The notes beneath the pieces are model-generated. The model saw only the letters and a program-made list of their open reading frames with translations, had not been told where the DNA came from and made no database searches. Of a stretch of 64,000 nucleotides of DNA, positions 20,350 to 30,029 are shown piece by piece (position 1 is the stretch's first letter; the number at the start of each line of letters is the position of its first letter). The DNA comes from Brevibacterium ravenspurgense (lineage in GTDB: Bacteria; Actinomycetota; Actinomycetes; Actinomycetales; Brevibacteriaceae), in assembly GCF_001584615.1 (NCBI RefSeq), contig NZ_LQQC01000010.1:779293-843292 (forward strand). Reading direction: 5' to 3'. The position numbers and the translations under genes were made by a program.

Positions 20350-23196
20350 GTGACACATTTGAAATCTTTGAGAGCGCGCCGCGCGAACTCCGTTTTCGCC
20401 GCGGCAGCAGCAACAGCCCTGACCCTCGGAATCAGTGTTCCGGCAGCGGCAAGCACTTCCAGTGAACCTGCGTCAGAGTCGACGCAGGAATCGCAGAATG
20501 CTGAGCCGGGCAGCACTCCAACTGAAGAGCCGGCGGAAGAGACTGGCACCGCCTCGGACACAGAGCCAGGTGATCATCCCAGCGGTGAGTCGGACGACAC
20601 CTCGGCCGATGGCGGAAACCCGAGCGACACCTCGGCTGACGGCGCCGCTCGTGCCCAGTCTGAGGCAGGCGACGAAGCCGAAGAAAAGCCGGCAGACGAG
20701 TACTACCCGGAACTGGCAAAGAAACTGTTCAAAAAGGGGGAGGGGCACTACCAGGTGCCAGCCCCGGCCGCGGGCGGAAAGCCGGCGGGCAAAGTGCCGG
20801 CAGGACTTGAGGCCTACTACAGCCAGAAGATCGACTGGTCAGCAGACAGCTGTGCAGCGATGGGCCTGCCGGACTACTCCGAGGAGATCGGTCGGCCAGC
20901 CGAATGCGGATACATGATCGCGCCGATCGATGCGAAGAACCCAGAAAAGGGCAATATCGCCATTGCGGTGCAGCGCGTCAAAGCCGGCAAGCTTGAAGAA
21001 GCCGAAGGCGGCGGGGTCAAGTTCACTCCGAACAGCAAGCCCAAAGGCTCCGTTCTGTACAACCCCGGCGGTCCCGGTGGTTCCGGCATGATGTTTGCCA
21101 CCTGGCAGGCATGGGACCAGCCTGAACTGGCTGAGGACTTCGACATGATCGGCTTCGACCCGCGCGGTGTCGGTGCCTCCATGCCGTTCTCCGAATGCGC
21201 AACTGATCAACAGCAGGACGCATCCCGTGACCTCAACCCGTGGAAAGACGGCCGGGACAAGGCCGAAGAAGTCTTCAACACCGACACCAAGAAGTACGCT
21301 GATGCGTGCTTCGAGAACACGGGCAAGCTGTTCGGCCTTGATGCTGAGGGTCGGAAGGACCTGATCAAGCACCTGGGCACGTGGGATGCGGTCGGCGACA
21401 TGGACATCCTGCGCTCTGTTGTCGGCGATGAGAAGCTCAACTACGTCGGCTGGTCGTACGGAACATCGCTGGGCTACCGCTACGCGCAGAAGTACGGCGA
21501 CAGCGTGGGCAAGCTCGTCCTCGACGGTGTTGTCGACCCGGGTGACGCCGAAGCAGTCAAAGCGCTGAAAGCCATCAACGCCCGCTCGGACCGCTTCGCA
21601 GACCTTGGGGACACTGTGGCCCAGGAAAACAGCACTGGCGCAGGTGACAAGGCAGGTGCGGGTACCGGCAAAACAGCCAAGGCCAGCGAAAAGATCGACC
21701 TTGATGGACTGACGGAGGACCAGAAGGACACCGTCAACCAGGGTGCTGGCTTCCAGGACACCTTCGAACAGTTCGCTAAGGACTGTGCCGCGAAGGACCG
21801 CGAGGGCAAGACCTACGGTGAACTGTGGCCGGATGCGTTCGGCGAAACCCCGCTTGCCGACCAGAAGTTCACGTGTGCGCTCGGTGAAAGCGACGACCCG
21901 AAGGTTCTCAGCGACAACAACGCGAAGCTGCTCCAGACGCTTGAAACGGCTGACGGGGGCAAGGGTCTGCCCACCGGCAACCCGGACGATCAGCGTCGCA
22001 TCACGTTCTCGGTTGGGCGCCTCGGTGAATTCCAGGCCCTCTACAGCACTTCGCTGTGGCCGCGTCTGAACTACGCGCTGAATGAGCTCAAAGCGGGTAA
22101 GTCAGCAGGTCAGCTTCTGATTCTCGCTGACATGTACGACGGCCGCGACGAATCGGGCCACTACGACCCGTCCGGTGCGGCTTTTACGAACATTCGCTGC
22201 ACCGACTCCAACAGTGCACATGAGCCGAAGGACGACGCCAAGCTCGCTCAGGTCCGCAAGTTCGCAGAAGCCTACGACGCGGCAGCGCCGTTCCAGCGCG
22301 CGAGCGTTTCGCCGGCCGGCTATGACACGTGTGACTTCTGGAAGTTCAAGGGCACGCTGCCCAAAGCGAAGCAGCTGACGAAGGTTCCGAACATCCTCGT
22401 GGTGTCCACCTCGCACGACCCTGCAACGCCCTACGCAGCGGGTGTCAAGATGGCCCAGCTCATTGACGGTTCGCTGCTGAGCGTGGCCGGCAATGACCAC
22501 ACCTCCTACCAGGCCGCTGGCGGCTGCGTGTCTGACACCGTGAACACGTTCCTCAGCAAGGGACGGGTTCCCCGTGACGGCGATTTCGGCGAGAAGCTGG
22601 ACAAGCCGGACACCGCGAAGGACCACAACGGCAAGACGGTGAACCTGCCGAACAAGTGCAAGATGCAGACGTTCCGCACCGACGGCTTCACCCTGTCCAC
22701 CTCGAAAGCGCATGTTGGCAGCGAGGTCGGCTTCAAGGTGACGCACCTCGATTCGGAAGCCGACTACGTCCTGAAGATCGGCGACAAGACCTACGCGTTC
22801 ACCACTGACAACGGCGGCAACTTCGCTGGCGTGTTCTCGGTGCCCGAGGGCCTGAAGGCCGGTTCGACTGTCGAAGTTGCGATTGTCGATGCTCAGGGCA
22901 AGAAGGTGGGAAGCGCAGGGCTCGAGATCCTGTCGAAGGACAAGCCGCGGAAGGACGGCCCGGAAGCGGGCGGTACGACCGAAGGCAAAGACAAGCCCGG
23001 TGACAAGGGCGGTGACAAGCCCGGTGACAAGCCTGGTGACAAGGGCGGTAAGACCCCGACCGACAATGCAGAGGGCGAAAGCAAGCCTCTGCCGCGCACG
23101 GGTGCTGATGTTGCGGGAATCCTCGCCGCTGCGGCTCTCTTGCTGGCCGCGGGTTCGGCTATGGCTGTCAACGGCCGCCGCAAAGGTCGTCACTGA
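20350..23196 (+). CDS. Wall-anchored alpha/beta-hydrolase of the tripeptidyl aminopeptidase (TAP) family
   Basis: Predicted exported serine peptidase or esterase of the TAP family (peptidase family S33). From GTG 20350 it is 948 residues: a signal peptide (basic VTHLKSLRARR, hydrophobic core, Ala-X-Ala near residue 35), a Glu/Ser/Pro-rich linker to about residue 110, the hydrolase domain, an extra beta-rich segment near 780-870, a (GDKPGDK)-type linker and an LPRTG anchor at residue 914 with a hydrophobic stretch and GRRKGRH tail. The catalytic machinery is complete: oxyanion region YNPGGPGGSGM, nucleophile Ser369 in GWSYG, Asp690 in SHDPATPY, and His717 in NDHTSY. An earlier TTG at 20314 was rejected because it is inside the -35 element. 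Substrate is unknown. Confidence 0.85.
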   Translation: MTHLKSLRARRANSVFAAAAATALTLGISVPAAASTSSEPASESTQESQNAEPGSTPTEEPAEETGTASDTEPGDHPSGESDDTSADGGNPSDTSADGAARAQSEAGDEAEEKPADEYYPELAKKLFKKGEGHYQVPAPAAGGKPAGKVPAGLEAYYSQKIDWSADSCAAMGLPDYSEEIGRPAECGYMIAPIDAKNPEKGNIAIAVQRVKAGKLEEAEGGGVKFTPNSKPKGSVLYNPGGPGGSGMMFATWQAWDQPELAEDFDMIGFDPRGVGASMPFSECATDQQQDASRDLNPWKDGRDKAEEVFNTDTKKYADACFENTGKLFGLDAEGRKDLIKHLGTWDAVGDMDILRSVVGDEKLNYVGWSYGTSLGYRYAQKYGDSVGKLVLDGVVDPGDAEAVKALKAINARSDRFADLGDTVAQENSTGAGDKAGAGTGKTAKASEKIDLDGLTEDQKDTVNQGAGFQDTFEQFAKDCAAKDREGKTYGELWPDAFGETPLADQKFTCALGESDDPKVLSDNNAKLLQTLETADGGKGLPTGNPDDQRRITFSVGRLGEFQALYSTSLWPRLNYALNELKAGKSAGQLLILADMYDGRDESGHYDPSGAAFTNIRCTDSNSAHEPKDDAKLAQVRKFAEAYDAAAPFQRASVSPAGYDTCDFWKFKGTLPKAKQLTKVPNILVVSTSHDPATPYAAGVKMAQLIDGSLLSVAGNDHTSYQAAGGCVSDTVNTFLSKGRVPRDGDFGEKLDKPDTAKDHNGKTVNLPNKCKMQTFRTDGFTLSTSKAHVGSEVGFKVTHLDSEADYVLKIGDKTYAFTTDNGGNFAGVFSVPEGLKAGSTVEVAIVDAQGKKVGSAGLEILSKDKPRKDGPEAGGTTEGKDKPGDKGGDKPGDKPGDKGGKTPTDNAEGESKPLPRTGADVAGILAAAALLLAAGSAMAVNGRRKGRH

Positions 23197-23224
23197 GCAG
23201 ATGTGATCGGCTGACGCTGGTCTG

Positions 23225-23270
23225 AAAGCGCTCGCGGGCCCCGATTGTTCGGGACTCGCGAGCGCTTTTT
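23225..23270 (+). terminator. Terminator after the peptidase gene
   Basis: AAAGCGCTCGCG pairs with CGCGAGCGCTTT, with a further inner CCCCGA/TCGGG pairing, and ends in TTTTTG. It lies between convergent genes and may work in both directions. Confidence 0.8.
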
Positions 23271-23326
23271 GTTGGCTGACGAGGTGGAGCTCACCATCTT
23301 CTGTCAGCGCGGTTTGGGTTTGTGGG

Positions 23327-24070
23327 TCACCTGGGCTGTCGCAGCTTCGGGCCGATGAAGACCGTCATGGTTGCTTCAGTCAGCTGGTGTGCGCTCAGTT
23401 GAAGGGCGTCGGCGTCGATGTCGGTGCGTACGGTCAGCACGGGGTTGCGCAGAAGCAGCTTGGGGGAGTAGGCGCTGGTTTTGCTGCGCTTGCCCGCAGT
23501 GTGGCCGACGACCGCGTACACGTGATTCGGTGTGATCCGCACGGGTATGCCGTCCCGGGTGTCACTCAGGTCGAAGCTGCTGCGCTTAGGCAGGGTTGCG
23601 GCGACGACGGGGCGTCCGCTCTCAAGCCCACGGACGGCGGCGCGAAGTGCGAACTCGGCCAGGCCGGGAAGTGCGGGTATCGCAATACCCGGCGAACCGA
23701 AGAGAAACTGAAATCCCCTGAACGGCAGGTGACCTTCAAGGCGTGAGCCGAGAACTGTCTGCGCTACAGCCTCGACAAGTGTTGCGCTGTTGACTTTCCC
23801 GGCACGCGAACCGCTGCGGTCGCGCGCGTGTGCGGGAATGTTTGTGGTGATGGGAGCTGTTCCCGCGTCGACAACAGCGCGAGTTGCAGTCCTGTGCACG
23901 ACCGTGCGGTCGCAGAATCCGGGAGCTGCCACCTCGGCCGCAATGAGCGGCGCAATAAGCCAACAGGTGCCCAGCGGACCTTGCCGAATATCTGCGCACT
24001 GCGTCACATCAGTTGGAAAGTCAAGCATATTCGCTGTAGGATAGACAATTGGCTTGTGGGCTGTCGGCAT
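23327..24070 (-). CDS. Compact calpain-like (C2) cysteine protease
   Basis: 247 residues from ATG 24070 (GGGAG ten bases upstream) or 251 from ATG 24082. The C2 triad and oxyanion residue are all visible (251-residue numbering): Gln34 and Cys40 in QGPLGTCWLIAP, matching the calpain Q-x5-C-W-L pattern; His187 in PNHVYAVVGH; Asn213 in LLLRNPV. His-Asn spacing (26) is close to that of eukaryotic calpain (24). There is no signal peptide, membrane segment or calcium-binding domain, so it is a bare catalytic core, presumably intracellular. Substrate unknown. It sits with the TAP-type peptidase in a non-ribosomal insertion between map and infA. Family assignment is by motif reading only. Confidence 0.65.
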   Translation of the reverse strand: MPTAHKPIVYPTANMLDFPTDVTQCADIRQGPLGTCWLIAPLIAAEVAAPGFCDRTVVHRTATRAVVDAGTAPITTNIPAHARDRSGSRAGKVNSATLVEAVAQTVLGSRLEGHLPFRGFQFLFGSPGIAIPALPGLAEFALRAAVRGLESGRPVVAATLPKRSSFDLSDTRDGIPVRITPNHVYAVVGHTAGKRSKTSAYSPKLLLRNPVLTVRTDIDADALQLSAHQLTEATMTVFIGPKLRQPR

Positions 24071-24233
24071 TTCGGCTCCCATAACGCGCTCACTCTAGCG
24101 CAGAATCCCGCTGATCACAGTGTGGATGACGGGCGGCGGTGAGTGCAGGAAACCGAATTTTCGCATCCACAGGCTGTACGGATAAGACACTCAATCCGCG
24201 GGATTCCGCGGGGAGCAGGGGTAAGCGAACGAT

Positions 24234-24455
24234 ATGGCCAAAAAAGAAGGGGTCATTGAGATCGAGGGTACGGTCGTCGAGGCTCTGCCCAACGCGATGT
24301 TCCGCGTTGAGCTGACCAACGGCCACCTTGTGCTTGCGCACATCTCCGGAAAGATGCGCCAGCACTACATCCGCATCCTTCCCGAAGACCGTGTTGTAGT
24401 GGAGCTGTCTCCCTACGACCTTTCTCGCGGACGGATTGTCTACCGCTACAAGTAA
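24234..24455 (+). CDS. infA: Translation initiation factor IF-1
   Basis: Binds the 30S A site during initiation. 73 residues, an S1-like OB fold, with [20 protein letters not shown] and [19 protein letters not shown]. The gap before it (24083-24233) holds no gene. First gene of the infA-rpmJ-rpsM-rpsK-rpoA-rplQ cluster. Confidence 0.96.
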   Translation: MAKKEGVIEIEGTVVEALPNAMFRVELTNGHLVLAHISGKMRQHYIRILPEDRVVVELSPYDLSRGRIVYRYK

Positions 24456-24477
24456 GGATCTTTTGACACTCACCGCG

Positions 24478-24514
24478 ACCACCCCTTGGGCTGGCCCCGA
24501 GGGGCTTTGTGGTG
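24478..24514 (+). promoter_or_regulatory. Hairpin between infA and rpmJ
   Basis: CCACCCCTTGGG can pair with CCCCGAGGGG and GTGG further down (imperfect stem), followed by CTTTGTGG. It may be a partial terminator or attenuator setting IF-1 expression apart from the ribosomal genes. Confidence 0.45.
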
Positions 24515-24530
24515 ACAAGAAGGAATAGCG

Positions 24531-24644
24531 ATGAAAGTTAAGCCAAGCGTCAAAAAGATCTGCGACAGCTGCAAGGTCATCCGCCGCAACTCGGTGGTCA
24601 TGGTGATCTGCTCGAACCCGCGTCACAAGCAGCGCCAGGGCTGA
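24531..24644 (+). CDS. rpmJ: 50S ribosomal protein L36
   Basis: 37-residue zinc-ribbon protein of the 50[21 protein letters not shown], with zinc ligands Cys11, Cys14, Cys27 and His32 (C-x2-C ... C-x4-H), so it is the zinc-binding form. AGAAGGA precedes the ATG. It lies 75 bp after infA. The 198-bp gap behind it (24645-24842) shows no gene. Confidence 0.95.
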   Translation: MKVKPSVKKICDSCKVIRRNSVVMVICSNPRHKQRQG

Positions 24645-24842
24645 TCAGCTAACGCAGATCGATGGGTTCGCTTCCCGTAAAGGGCAGGCGAGTCCACACC
24701 CAAGCAGGCATCGCCCCCTCGCTGGCAGGAACTTCTGCACGGCGAGGACGACACCCCCGGTTCGAGGGCCGGGGACCGGGTCTGAAAAGACATCCGGACA
24801 TGCCTGAGCAAGAACCTTCGAATATCTACATGGAGTAAACAC

Positions 24843-25211
24843 ATGGCACGTTTAGCCGGAGTTGACCTCCCGCGCGAAAAGCGCGTGGAAGTCGCCCTGA
24901 CATACATTTTTGGTGTGGGCCGCACTCGTGCGAGCCAGACCCTCACGGAAACCGGCATCAGCCCGGACATCCGCGTTAAGGACCTGACCGACGATCAGCT
25001 CGTGCAGCTGCGCGACTACATCGAAGGCACCTTCAAGGTTGAAGGCGATCTGCGCCGCGAGGTTGCAGCCGACATCCGCCGCAAGGTTGAAATCGGCAGC
25101 TACCAGGGTGTTCGTCACCGCCGCGGCCTGCCCGTCCGCGGTCAGCGCACCAAGACCAACGCGCGTACGCGCAAGGGTCCGAAGCGCACCGTTGCAGGCA
25201 AGAAGAAGTAA
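24843..25211 (+). CDS. rpsM: 30S ribosomal protein S13
   Basis: 30S head protein making the bridge to the 50S and contacting P-site tRNA. 122 residues with [20 protein letters not shown] and the C-terminal signature [19 protein letters not shown]. Confidence 0.96.
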   Translation: MARLAGVDLPREKRVEVALTYIFGVGRTRASQTLTETGISPDIRVKDLTDDQLVQLRDYIEGTFKVEGDLRREVAADIRRKVEIGSYQGVRHRRGLPVRGQRTKTNARTRKGPKRTVAGKKK

Positions 25212-25232
25212 GCGTTCGAGTAGGAGATTTAG

Positions 25233-25634
25233 ATGCCACCCAAGTCACGAGCTGCTGCTCGCAAGCCCCGTCGTCGCGATAGGAAGAACCTGGTCAACGG
25301 CCAGGCTCACATCAAGTCGACGTTCAACAACACCATCGTTTCCATCACGGACCCCACCGGCGCCGTGGTCTCCTGGGCTTCTTCTGGTGAGGTCGGATTC
25401 AAGGGTTCGCGCAAGTCGACCCCGTACGCCGCTCAGATGGCTGCTGAATCCGCTGCGCGCCGCGCACAGGAACACGGTCTGAAGAAGGTTGACGTTTTCG
25501 TCAAGGGCCCCGGTTCCGGTCGCGAAACCGCTATCCGCTCGCTCCAGGCCACCGGCCTTGAGCTGGGCACCATTCAGGACGTCACCCCGCACCCGCACAA
25601 CGGCTGCCGTCCGCCCAAGCGCCGCCGCGGCTGA
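25233..25634 (+). CDS. rpsK: 30S ribosomal protein S11
   Basis: Platform protein of the 30S. 133 residues with [19 protein letters not shown] and the C-terminal [18 protein letters not shown]. rpoA follows directly; the rpsD gene found here in many bacteria is absent. Confidence 0.96.
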   Translation: MPPKSRAAARKPRRRDRKNLVNGQAHIKSTFNNTIVSITDPTGAVVSWASSGEVGFKGSRKSTPYAAQMAAESAARRAQEHGLKKVDVFVKGPGSGRETAIRSLQATGLELGTIQDVTPHPHNGCRPPKRRRG

Positions 25635-25711
25635 GTCGGCACAGCGTAACGAGTCCAGAACTCTTTAAGCGCGAACGTCATATAGCGGATGTTCGCTGAA
25701 AGGAAGCCCAC

Positions 25712-26704
25712 GTGCTCATTGCACAGCGTCCCACGCTCACTGAAGAGGTTGTCTCCGATCTGCGCTCCCGGTTCGTCATCGAGCCCCTGGAGCCCGGCTT
25801 CGGCTACACCCTCGGCAACTCGCTGCGTCGTACCCTTCTGTCCTCCATCCCCGGTGCCGCCGTCACCAGCATCCGCATTGACGGTGTGCTGCACGAGTTC
25901 ACCACGGTTCCCGGAGTCAAGGAAGACGTCACCGAGTTCATCCTCAACCTGAAGTCGCTTGTCGTCTCCTCGGAATTCGACGAACCCGTCGTCGCCTACC
26001 TGCGCAAGCAGGGCCCCGGCGATGTCACGGCCGCTGACATCAGCGCACCGGCTGGTGTTGAGATCCACAACCCGGACCTCTTCATCGCCACGCTGAACGA
26101 AGAAGGCTCGCTCGACATGGAGCTGACGATCGAACGCGGTCGCGGCTACGTGTCGGCTGCTCAGAACAAGAACGCTGATGCTGAGATCGGCCGCATTCCG
26201 GTCGACTCCATCTACTCGCCCGTTCTGCGCGTGACCTACAAGGTCGAAGCCACTCGTGTTGAACAGCGCACCGACTTCGACCGCCTGGTCGTCGACGTCG
26301 AGACCAAGCCTTCGATCTCTCCGCGCGACGCACTGGCTTCGGCCGGTACGACGCTTGTTGAGCTCTTCGGCCTGGCCCGTGAACTCAACGTGGAATCGGA
26401 AGGCATTGAGATCGGTCCTTCGCCGGTTGACGCAGCCATGGCTGCTGACCTGGCACTGGCCATTGAGAGCCTCGACCTCACGGTTCGTTCCTACAACTGC
26501 CTGAAGCGCGAAGGCATCCACACCGTCGGCGAGCTCGTCAGCCGCAGCGAAGCCGACCTGATGGACATCCGCAACTTCGGCTCGAAGTCGATCGAAGAAG
26601 TCAAGCAGAAGCTCGACGAGCTCGGCCTGAGCCTTAAGGACAGCGCCGCCTCGCTTTCCGAGCCCGCTGACGACCTTTCGTTCGTCGAGGACGAACAGTT
26701 CTAA
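25712..26704 (+). CDS. rpoA: DNA-directed RNA polymerase subunit alpha
   Basis: Assembly platform and promoter-UP-element/activator contact of RNA polymerase. 330 residues from a GTG preceded by AAAGGAAG. The N-terminal dimer domain has [19 protein letters not shown]; the C-terminal domain (from about residue 245) has [19 protein letters not shown] and [14 protein letters not shown]; the acidic tail ends FVEDEQF. Confidence 0.97.
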   Translation: MLIAQRPTLTEEVVSDLRSRFVIEPLEPGFGYTLGNSLRRTLLSSIPGAAVTSIRIDGVLHEFTTVPGVKEDVTEFILNLKSLVVSSEFDEPVVAYLRKQGPGDVTAADISAPAGVEIHNPDLFIATLNEEGSLDMELTIERGRGYVSAAQNKNADAEIGRIPVDSIYSPVLRVTYKVEATRVEQRTDFDRLVVDVETKPSISPRDALASAGTTLVELFGLARELNVESEGIEIGPSPVDAAMAADLALAIESLDLTVRSYNCLKREGIHTVGELVSRSEADLMDIRNFGSKSIEEVKQKLDELGLSLKDSAASLSEPADDLSFVEDEQF

Positions 26705-26725
26705 GAATTTCCAAGGAGAAAACCC

Positions 26726-27274
26726 ATGCCTACGCCTACCAAGGGCAACCGCCTCGGCGGTTCCCCGGCGCACGAGCGGGCAATGCTGAACAACCTTGCA
26801 GCCCAGCTCTTTGAAAACAAGTCGGTGAAGACCACCGAAACCAAGGCCAAGCGCCTGCGCCCGCACGCCGAGCGTCTGATCACCTTCGCCAAGAAGGGTG
26901 ACCTCGCTTCGCGTCGTCGCGTCCTGCGTTCGATCAGCGACAAGGGCATCGTGCACGAGCTGTTCACCTCGATCGCACCTGCTGTTGCTGAACGCCCGGG
27001 TGGTTACACCCGCATCACCAAGATCGGCACCCGCCCCGGTGACAACGCCCCCATGGCTGTCATCGAACTGGTGCTTGAGGCTTACTCGCCCAAGCAGGCC
27101 GTGGTGAAGGAAGCAGAAGGCGCAGCCGCCGCCTCGGCTGACGAAAAGGCCGAAGCTCCGGCTGAAGAAGTCGAAGCTGCACCGGATGTCGAATCCGGCC
27201 CGCAGGAAGACGAAGCCCAGGAAGCCGCCGATGACGCAAATGCTGAAGCAGATGCTGAAAAGGACGAAGCCTGA
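26726..27274 (+). CDS. rplQ: 50S ribosomal protein L17 with acidic C-terminal extension
   Basis: 50S protein near the tunnel exit. 182 residues: the first 118 are the normal L17 domain ([20 protein letters not shown]), followed by a tail of about 60 residues rich in Ala, Glu and Asp. Such tails occur in actinobacterial L17 and are of unknown purpose. Last gene of the cluster; truA is not next. Confidence 0.95.
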   Translation: MPTPTKGNRLGGSPAHERAMLNNLAAQLFENKSVKTTETKAKRLRPHAERLITFAKKGDLASRRRVLRSISDKGIVHELFTSIAPAVAERPGGYTRITKIGTRPGDNAPMAVIELVLEAYSPKQAVVKEAEGAAAASADEKAEAPAEEVEAAPDVESGPQEDEAQEAADDANAEADAEKDEA

Positions 27275-27300
27275 TCTGAGCTTCTCTGAAGCCTGAAACG

Positions 27301-27337
27301 AAGGCGCCGCAGAACTAAGTTCTGCGGCGCCTTTCGT
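27301..27337 (+). terminator. Terminator after rplQ
   Basis: AAGGCGCCGCAGAACT and AGTTCTGCGGCGCCTT separated by a single A, followed by TCGTG; strong GC stem with weak T-tail (CTTTCG). Confidence 0.8.
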
Positions 27338-27377
27338 GTTTCTGCGTGCGCAACCCCACGCACCCGTTTGCAGCGAA

Positions 27378-27514
27378 TCCACCCCTTAGCCGGAATCCAC
27401 GCTTTAGCGACAAATCCACGCTTTAGCCGCAGGGAGGCACGCTTCAGCAAGGAATCTGCGGTTTAGCCGCCACTGCTAAGGCGAAGATTCCGGCTAACGG
27501 GAGTCTGGTTGTGT
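27378..27514 (-). repeat. Dispersed intergenic repeat, copy B (partly inverted and decayed)
   Basis: On the plus strand this stretch reads CTTAGCCGGAATCCACGC then ACGCTTTAGC several times, the complement of the repeat core at 564-672, and ends with a plus-oriented core GCGAAGATTCCGGCTAACGG (27481-27500). The other bases of the 487-bp rplQ-glyA gap hold CCACCTCG/CGAGGTGG motifs (27587) but no gene. Confidence 0.65.
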
Positions 27515-27761
27515 GGAGGGGCTCCGGAGGTGGGGTTCTGCTGCCAAGGGGAGCGGCACCTCGTGCACGAACCTGGGGCGGGCATACGAGGTGGAGCTTC
27601 CGTCCCCAGCACCCCCCCACCTTCCGCTGCCCCGCCTACACCCACAGCATCCGTCCCGTCCGCTATGTGTCGGCGGAGGTGTGATTGTGTGACCCGTGAG
27701 ACAATGAGGCCGTTGTGCCCGCTCAGACCGCACAACGGCTGTCTGAAGGAAAGGAACGTGG

Positions 27762-29039
27762 ATGTCGAACACGCCTCTGTCGCAGAGCATCGCGGACATT
27801 GATCCCGAAATCGCCAAGGTGCTTGACCAGGAGCTCGGCCGCCAGCAGGACTACCTGGAAATGATTGCGTCGGAGAACTTTGTTCCCCGCGCTGTGCTGC
27901 AGGCTCAGGGCTCGGTGCTGACGAACAAGTACGCCGAAGGCTACCCGGGTCGCCGCTACTACGGCGGCTGTGAATACGTTGACGTTGCAGAGAACCTCGC
28001 GATCGAACGAGCAAAGTCGCTCTTCGGTGCGAAGTACGCAAACGTCCAGCCGCACTCCGGTGCATCCGCCAACGCCGCCGTCATGCACGCACTGGCGCGT
28101 GCCGGTGACGGTCTGCTGGGCCTTGACCTGGCTCACGGCGGTCACCTGACGCACGGCATGAAGATCAACTTCTCGGGACGTCTGTACAACGTGTCGTCCT
28201 ACGAGGTTGACCCTGAAACCAACCGCGTGGACATGGATCAGGTCCGTGAACGCGCTCTTGAGCACAAGCCGAAGGTCATCGTCGCAGGCTGGTCGGCCTA
28301 CCCGCGTCAGCTGGACTTCAAGGCCTTCCGCGAAATCGCTGACGAGGTCGGCGCTTACCTGTGGGTCGACATGGCGCACTTCGCTGGTCTTGTCGCAGCT
28401 GGTCTGCACCCCAACCCGGTTGAGTACGCCGACGTTGTGTCTTCGACGGTCCACAAGACCCTCGGCGGTCCCCGTTCGGGCTTCATCCTGACGAACTCGG
28501 AAGAGCTCAACAAGAAGATCAACTCGGCTGTTTTCCCCGGTCAGCAGGGCGGTCCGCTCATGCACGTGATCGCGGGCAAGGCGGTCGCGTTCAAGCTGGC
28601 AGCAGAAGACGAATTCAAGAACCGCCAGAAGCGCACCATCGAAGGCGCACAGATACTCGCTGAGCGTCTGCTTCGCGACGATGTTGCTGAAGCCGGTGTT
28701 TCGGTCCTGTCCGGCGGCACTGACGTTCACCTGGTGCTCGTTGACCTGCGCAACAGCGAAATCGACGGAAAACAGGGTGAAGACCTTCTGCACCAGGTGG
28801 GCATCACCGTCAACCGCAATGCCGTTCCGTTTGACCCGCGTCCGCCCATGGTGACCTCTGGTCTGCGCATCGGCACCCCCGCCCTTGCCACCCGCGGTCT
28901 TGACGCTGCAGCCTTCACTGAGGTTGCCGACATCATTGCTGAAACGCTCAAGCCCGGTGCGGACCTTGCAGCGCTGCGTGAGCGTGTTGCTAAGGTCGCG
29001 AAGGACTTCCCGCTCTACGAAGGACTGGAACAGTACTGA
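27762..29039 (+). CDS. glyA: Serine hydroxymethyltransferase
   Basis: PLP enzyme that converts serine + tetrahydrofolate to glycine + 5,10-methylene-THF. 425 residues. The PLP lysine lies in [14 protein letters not shown]; other landmarks are [32 protein letters not shown] and VDMAHFAGL. Its TGA shares a base with the folD ATG, so the enzyme that makes methylene-THF is coupled to the one that oxidises it. Confidence 0.96.
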   Translation: MSNTPLSQSIADIDPEIAKVLDQELGRQQDYLEMIASENFVPRAVLQAQGSVLTNKYAEGYPGRRYYGGCEYVDVAENLAIERAKSLFGAKYANVQPHSGASANAAVMHALARAGDGLLGLDLAHGGHLTHGMKINFSGRLYNVSSYEVDPETNRVDMDQVRERALEHKPKVIVAGWSAYPRQLDFKAFREIADEVGAYLWVDMAHFAGLVAAGLHPNPVEYADVVSSTVHKTLGGPRSGFILTNSEELNKKINSAVFPGQQGGPLMHVIAGKAVAFKLAAEDEFKNRQKRTIEGAQILAERLLRDDVAEAGVSVLSGGTDVHLVLVDLRNSEIDGKQGEDLLHQVGITVNRNAVPFDPRPPMVTSGLRIGTPALATRGLDAAAFTEVADIIAETLKPGADLAALRERVAKVAKDFPLYEGLEQY

Positions 29040-29923
29040 TGCCACAGAAGCTTGACGGCAAAGCGACAGCCACTGCAATCAAACAGGAACTCGCTGTACG
29101 GGCGCAGGCCCTGAAGGACCGGGGCGTCACCCCGGGCCTGGGTACGCTGCTCGTGGGTGAGGACCCAGGGTCGCAGTGGTATGTCGCCGGCAAGCACCGC
29201 GACTGCGCTGAGGTTGGAATCGCGTCGATCCGCGAAGACCTCCCGGCGACCGCCACTCAGCAGGAAATCGAAGATGCGGTCACCAGGCTCAACAACAACC
29301 CAGAATGTACGGGCTTCATCGTGCAGCTGCCCCTGCCGGACGGCATCGACACCAACCGTGTGCTCGAACTGGTCGACCCGGACAAGGACGCTGATGGCCT
29401 GCACCCCACGAACCTGGGGCGCCTGGTCTTGCGGGTGCGTGAAGACGTGACTTCGCCGCTGCCGTGCACCCCGCGCGGCATCGTTGAGCTTCTGGAGCGT
29501 CACGGCGTGGACTTGAACGGCAAGCACGTGGTTGTTCTGGGCCGCGGTGTAACAGTGGGCCGTCCCATTGGTCTGCTGCTGACTCGCCGCGATGTCAACG
29601 CCACCGTCACGCTCACTCACACCGGCACGAAGAACCTTCCCGAACTGCTGCAGCAGGCTGACGTCATTGTTGCGGCAGCCGGGGTGAAAGACATCGTCGC
29701 CGGTGACGCAGTGAAAGACGGAGCCGTTCTCGTGGACGTCGGTGTGTCCCGCGAAGAAGACCCGGAGACAGGCAAGTCGAAGGTCGTCGGCGATGTTTCG
29801 CAGGAAGCCCAGGCGAAGGCCTCCTGGTACTCACCGAACCCCGGGGGAGTGGGCCCCATGACCCGCGCCATGCTCCTGGCCAATGTCATCGACATGGCAG
29901 AGCGGGCCGCTGACCGCGGCTGA
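29039..29923 (+). CDS. folD: Bifunctional methylenetetrahydrofolate dehydrogenase/cyclohydrolase
   Basis: Converts 5,10-methylene-THF to 10-formyl-THF (NADP-dependent dehydrogenase plus cyclohydrolase). 294 residues. The catalytic [14 protein letters not shown] lysine motif, [13 protein letters not shown], and the dinucleotide-binding [14 protein letters not shown] are seen; the [12 protein letters not shown] signature is at the C-terminus. Downstream of glyA in a two-gene operon closed by a palindromic terminator. Confidence 0.95.
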   Translation: MPQKLDGKATATAIKQELAVRAQALKDRGVTPGLGTLLVGEDPGSQWYVAGKHRDCAEVGIASIREDLPATATQQEIEDAVTRLNNNPECTGFIVQLPLPDGIDTNRVLELVDPDKDADGLHPTNLGRLVLRVREDVTSPLPCTPRGIVELLERHGVDLNGKHVVVLGRGVTVGRPIGLLLTRRDVNATVTLTHTGTKNLPELLQQADVIVAAAGVKDIVAGDAVKDGAVLVDVGVSREEDPETGKSKVVGDVSQEAQAKASWYSPNPGGVGPMTRAMLLANVIDMAERAADRG

Positions 29924-29944
29924 CCGCGGCCTCCCTCAAACCAC

Positions 29945-29996
29945 AAAGCACGAGGCGCCAGTACAGAATTCTGTACTGGCGCCTCGTGCTTTTGTG
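29945..29996. terminator. Bidirectional terminator between folD and the acetyltransferase gene
   Basis: A 24-bp-arm perfect palindrome centred on GAATTC (AAAGCACGAGGCGCCAGTAC and its complement), flanked by A's on one side and TTTTG on the other. It lies between convergent genes. Confidence 0.9.
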
Positions 29997-30029
29997 TTGG
30001 GGAGCGCTCAGTGAGCGCTCCCGGGCAGA

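Noticed and set aside
24760..24785. A possible tRNA T-arm (GGTTCGAGG flanked by C and G runs) between rpmJ and rpsM
   Set aside because: No matching acceptor, D or anticodon arms could be laid out around it.
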